From Bacillota bacterium (lineage in GTDB: Bacteria > Bacillota > Negativicutes > Sporomusales > UBA7701), in the NCBI GenBank assembly GCA_023415075.1, contig JAEZLU010000018.1, positions 1 to 8,487 of the forward strand: a stretch of DNA of 8,487 bases, given 5' to 3'. The position numbers and the translations under genes are program-made. Of this stretch, positions 6,482 through 8,487 are shown piece by piece. Numbering within the stretch: the stretch's first letter is position 1; each line of letters opens with the position of its first letter. The notes below the pieces were generated by a model. That model was not told the origin of the DNA. It saw only the letters and a list, made by a program, of their open reading frames with translations, and did not search any database.

Positions 6482-6808
6482 ACCCCTCCTTTTTTTAATC
6501 ACTGGCAAAAGCTTGTTACCCACTCCAGGAAAAAGCTATCGGTTTTCCCCTTCCCCCCTCCGCTTCGTGAGACTTAAATGGAGACTGACCCGGCGAGCAG
6601 CTCGCGGATATAGCCTTCTCGCCAGGGTTTCCGCAGGCGGATGACGCTGTAGCAGCAGGTAGCATTTTCCGAGGTGCGCCGGACGGGTATCTTTGTCCTC
6701 CGCAGCGGTAACAAAGGTACGTTGAACCACCGTTAGCAAGCATTTTGTTCACAAAGGAAGGACCCTCTGTCCTCCCCACGCAAACATGTGTCTTACTTTG
6801 AAGCGAAT
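6482..6808 (-). other. Unidentified stem-rich region upstream of livK
   Basis: About 330 bases without a convincing gene. Minus-strand stems include GGA-GGAC/GTCC-TCC with one bulge (6775-6756), CGGT/ACCG enclosing GGT/ACC (near 6730-6706), and CCC-GGCGAG/CTCGCC-GGG (6627-6618 with 6597-6589). The near-identical 11-mers CTCTGTCCTCC (6765-6775) and CTTTGTCCTCC (6691-6701, plus-strand sense) recur, and TTTGT-TC-ACAAA (6744-6755) is a small palindrome. Minus-strand ORFs here (78-149 residues) have poor ribosome-binding sites, odd composition and no recognisable domain. It could be a structured livK leader RNA or a decayed repeat; it matches no riboswitch class that I recognise. Confidence 0.4.
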
Positions 6809-6844
6809 GTAAATAGTGTTCGTCATCCCCGAAAAGATTCCTGC
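6809..6844 (-). promoter_or_regulatory. Repeat copy B: AGGA-N17-GAAC element upstream of livK
   Basis: On the minus strand GCAGGAATCTTT, CGG, GATG, CGAA and ACTATTT recur in copy A (6937-6976) at identical spacing. AGGA (6842-6839) and GAAC (6821-6818) are 17 bases apart, the geometry of SigH-type promoters (AGGA...GAAT), though the -10 is GAAC. It may be the livK promoter, giving a leader of about 330 bases. A repeat without promoter function is the alternative. Confidence 0.4.
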
Positions 6845-6849
6845 TTGGC

Positions 6850-6866
6850 CGGCAGCCCAGCTGCCG
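6850..6866 (-). repeat. Perfect 7-bp hairpin before repeat copy B
   Basis: On the minus strand CGGCAGC and GCTGCCG are separated by TGG, directly upstream of repeat copy B. No T-tract follows. It may be a protein-binding site or an extra stem after terminator 2; no function can be assigned. Confidence 0.5.
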
Positions 6867-6889
6867 ATAAATTAGCGTATTTCTTCTCC

Positions 6890-6924
6890 AAAAAACGACC
6901 GCCAGCCTAAATAAGCTGGCGGTC
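6890..6924 (-). terminator. Second minus-strand intrinsic terminator
   Basis: On the minus strand a perfect 10-bp stem, GACCGCCAGC/GCTGGCGGTC with an 8-base loop (6924-6897), is followed by GTTTTTT. It lies about 60 bases beyond the terminator of the oxidoreductase gene. It may back up that terminator or end a very short transcript started at repeat copy A. Confidence 0.88.
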
Positions 6925-6936
6925 ATCGTTGGCCTT

Positions 6937-6976
6937 GCCACAAATAGTCTTCGCCATCGCCGCAAAGATTCCTGCC
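6937..6976 (-). promoter_or_regulatory. Repeat copy A: AGGA-N17-GAAG element between two terminators
   Basis: On the minus strand this copy shares most positions with copy B, including the shared stretch GCAGGAATCTTT and the trailing ACTATTT. AGGA (6973-6970) and GAAG (6952-6949) are 17 bases apart. If it is a promoter, transcription would start near 6940 and end at terminator 2, making an RNA of about 50 bases. The GAAG -10 is a poor match to SigH, so activity is uncertain. Confidence 0.35.
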
Positions 6977-6982
6977 TTGTCG

Positions 6983-7021
6983 AAAAAAAGCGACTGTCAA
7001 CCTTACCAAGCCGGCAGTCGC
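6983..7021 (-). terminator. Intrinsic terminator of the oxidoreductase gene
   Basis: On the minus strand GCGACTG (7021-7015) pairs with CAGTCGC (6996-6990) around an 18-base interior, followed by TTTTTTT (6989-6983). It lies 37 bases after the oxidoreductase stop codon, as expected for the end of that transcript. Confidence 0.9.
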
Positions 7022-7057
7022 CGTTGACCGCAGTTTAGCCGGGATGCTCCCGGGTAA

Positions 7058-8487
7058 TCAGGAATACGTCCGGTACATGTTAATCGGCTCGGCGTTGTCG
7101 TACATGCTCCAGATGCCGCACGGGCAAATGCCGGCACAGATGCCGCAGCCGATGCACTTGGCGGCGTCGGCCACGTACTCAAAGCCGCCGCCTTCGAGAG
7201 CGACGCGGGTAATGGCGTTCTCCGGACATGACTTCATGCACATGTGACAGTCGCGGCAGGTGCCGCAGCTGATGCAGCGCTGGTAGTCGTCGATGGCGGC
7301 CGGCAGGTCGCAGCTGTGGCATTTCTTGAAGTAGGCCTTGCTCAGCCGGGCGGCGGGAATCTTCTGCTTCCCTTCCGGCTGGTAGCCAGCGCCGCCCAGA
7401 TATCCGTCCACCGCCATCGCGGCCTCGCGGCCGGCGCCGATCGCGTCCACCAGCCGCCCGGGGCGAATGGTGTCGCCGGCGGTAAACACGCCGGGAGCTA
7501 CCGAGTAGTCGGCCGCCGGCTTGAGGCAGCCCCGCTCTAGCGGCATGCCCTGAGGCAGGAACGACAGGTCGGGCGACTCGCCGATGGTTATGATAACCGT
7601 ATCGCCGGCGATAAGCTGGCCGCTCTTGGTAACGATGCCTTCGGCGGTCACTTCCTTGGTCTCCACCGGCCAGATCAGCTTGCCGCCGAGAGCCTCGACG
7701 TGGGCGACCTCCTTGGCGAAGGCGGCCGGCGCCTGGATATCGATACATGTAACCTCTGCGGCCCCCATCTGATAGGCGCCGACGGCGGCGTCCATGCCGG
7801 AGTTGCCGCAACCGATGACGATGACCTTCTTGCCGACCTTGGGCTTCTCGCCACGGTTGATTGCCTTGAGGAAATCGAGCCCCTTAACGATGCGCTCGTG
7901 GCCCGGCCAGGGGATGACCCGCGACACATGGGCGCCGGTGGCGACAACGACGGCGTCGTGGCTGGCCCGCAGGGCGGCGAATTTGTCGGCGTCGACGTTA
8001 AAGTTTGTTTTAAAAGCCACGCCCAGCTTCTCGATGCGGGCCAGCTCCTTTTTTAGGGTTGCGTGCGGCAGCCGGCCGCGGGGGATAACCTGCTCGAGCT
8101 TGCCGCCCATGTTGGCCGAGGCTTCGAAAACGGTCACCGCATGGCCGCGGCGGGCCAACTGCCAGGCAGCGGTAAGGCCGGCGACGCCGCCGCCGATGAC
8201 GGCCACCTTCTTGCCGGTCTTTTTGTCCGGGGCGCCCAGCAGGGCGTCGGCCGAATAGCGGCCCAACAGGCCGATCTGGGCAGACAGGTCGATCTCCCGC
8301 CGGGTGCATTCGTCCATGCACAGATTGGGGCAGACCTCGCCGCAGACCGAGGCGGGAAATGGCGTGTATTCGAGGATGAGCTTGTAGGCCTCCTCAATTT
8401 TGCCTTCCCGCAGCAGATTGAACCGCTGCTGGGTCGGGATAGAAGCGGTGCAGTTGAATTCGCAGGGAGCGGCGTAGCGGGCGTTCT
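7058..8487 (-). CDS. GltD-like FAD/NAD(P) iron-sulfur oxidoreductase, N-terminus cut by window edge
   Basis: About 475 residues are visible; the start lies right of the window. The order is: a GltD-type [4Fe-4S] domain with C8, C12, C48, C52, C56 and C60; an FAD Rossmann site GGGVAG (about 98-103); an NAD(P) site GCGNSG (about 225-230); the second FAD motif around VFTAGD (about 333-338); and a C-terminal ferredoxin-like part. That part has a CxxC-x11-CxxC group (389, 392, 404, 407) and two CxxCxxCxxxCP sets (410-420 and 444-454), which normally bind two [4Fe-4S] clusters. Such proteins pass electrons between NAD(P)H, FAD and ferredoxin or a partner enzyme. Glutamate synthase proper is not shown, as no GltB is in view. 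An ATG at 8317 would cut through the N-terminal cysteine domain and is not the start. The partner enzyme and physiological reaction are unknown. The gene ends at its own terminator, so it is not part of the liv unit. Confidence 0.92.
   Translation of the reverse strand, partial: NARYAAPCEFNCTASIPTQQRFNLLREGKIEEAYKLILEYTPFPASVCGEVCPNLCMDECTRREIDLSAQIGLLGRYSADALLGAPDKKTGKKVAVIGGGVAGLTAAWQLARRGHAVTVFEASANMGGKLEQVIPRGRLPHATLKKELARIEKLGVAFKTNFNVDADKFAALRASHDAVVVATGAHVSRVIPWPGHERIVKGLDFLKAINRGEKPKVGKKVIVIGCGNSGMDAAVGAYQMGAAEVTCIDIQAPAAFAKEVAHVEALGGKLIWPVETKEVTAEGIVTKSGQLIAGDTVIITIGESPDLSFLPQGMPLERGCLKPAADYSVAPGVFTAGDTIRPGRLVDAIGAGREAAMAVDGYLGGAGYQPEGKQKIPAARLSKAYFKKCHSCDLPAAIDDYQRCISCGTCRDCHMCMKSCPENAITRVALEGGGFEYVADAAKCIGCGICAGICPCGIWSMYDNAEPINMYRTYS

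Noticed and set aside
6690..6745. T-box-like GGTGG...ACCG sequence upstream of livK
   Set aside because: GGTGGTTC resembles a T-box core only in a few bases. The conserved T-box sequence, specifier loop and following terminator were not found.
6516..6965. 149-residue minus-strand ORF (and a 67-residue one at 6536-6739) upstream of livK
   Set aside because: The ORF runs through terminator 2 and repeat copy B, has no good ribosome-binding site and has unlikely composition with no recognisable domain.

Overview
Every supported gene lies on the minus strand, so the window reads right to left. The DNA is GC-rich. Start sites follow strong GGAGG-type ribosome-binding sites, GTG and TTG starts are used, and intrinsic terminators have clear T-tracts. 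A NiCo-type riboswitch, an AcuB-like CBS-ACT protein and a reductase rich in [4Fe-4S] motifs together suggest an anaerobic Firmicute, possibly from the Negativicutes (Sporomusa/Pelosinus-like). That placement is an inference; no marker gene is present.

Right to left: (1) 8487-7058 is the C-terminal part of a GltD-like, FAD/NAD(P)-dependent iron-sulfur oxidoreductase that runs off the right edge and ends at a strong terminator (6983-7021). (2) 7057-6482 has no convincing gene. It holds two minus-strand terminators, two copies of an imperfect ~36-base element with AGGA-N17-GAA spacing, and an unidentified, stem-rich stretch leading into livK. (3) 6481-1555 is a complete branched-chain amino acid (LIV) ABC importer: livK (binding lipoprotein), livH and livM (permeases), livG and livF (ATPases). 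(4) 1512-865 is a CBS-CBS-ACT protein like AcuB, apparently the last gene of the liv unit. (5) 840-671 carries a promoter, a NiCo (czcD) riboswitch and its terminator, controlling (6) a cation diffusion facilitator metal exporter (671-1) cut by the left edge.

The binding-protein gene livK is separated from livHMGF by 437 bases. That gap contains a perfect 14-bp inverted repeat just after livK and a consensus promoter (TTGACA-N17-TATAAT) for livHMGF. The promoter is followed by a ~270-base leader with two overlapping mini-ORFs containing branched-chain codons and a strong hairpin. This suggests that binding protein and membrane complex are expressed separately, perhaps with amino-acid-responsive control of livHMGF. 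The CBS-ACT protein is a plausible sensor of nucleotide and amino-acid state acting with the importer. The metal exporter is a separate unit whose leader can fold either as a Ni/Co-binding aptamer or as a terminator.
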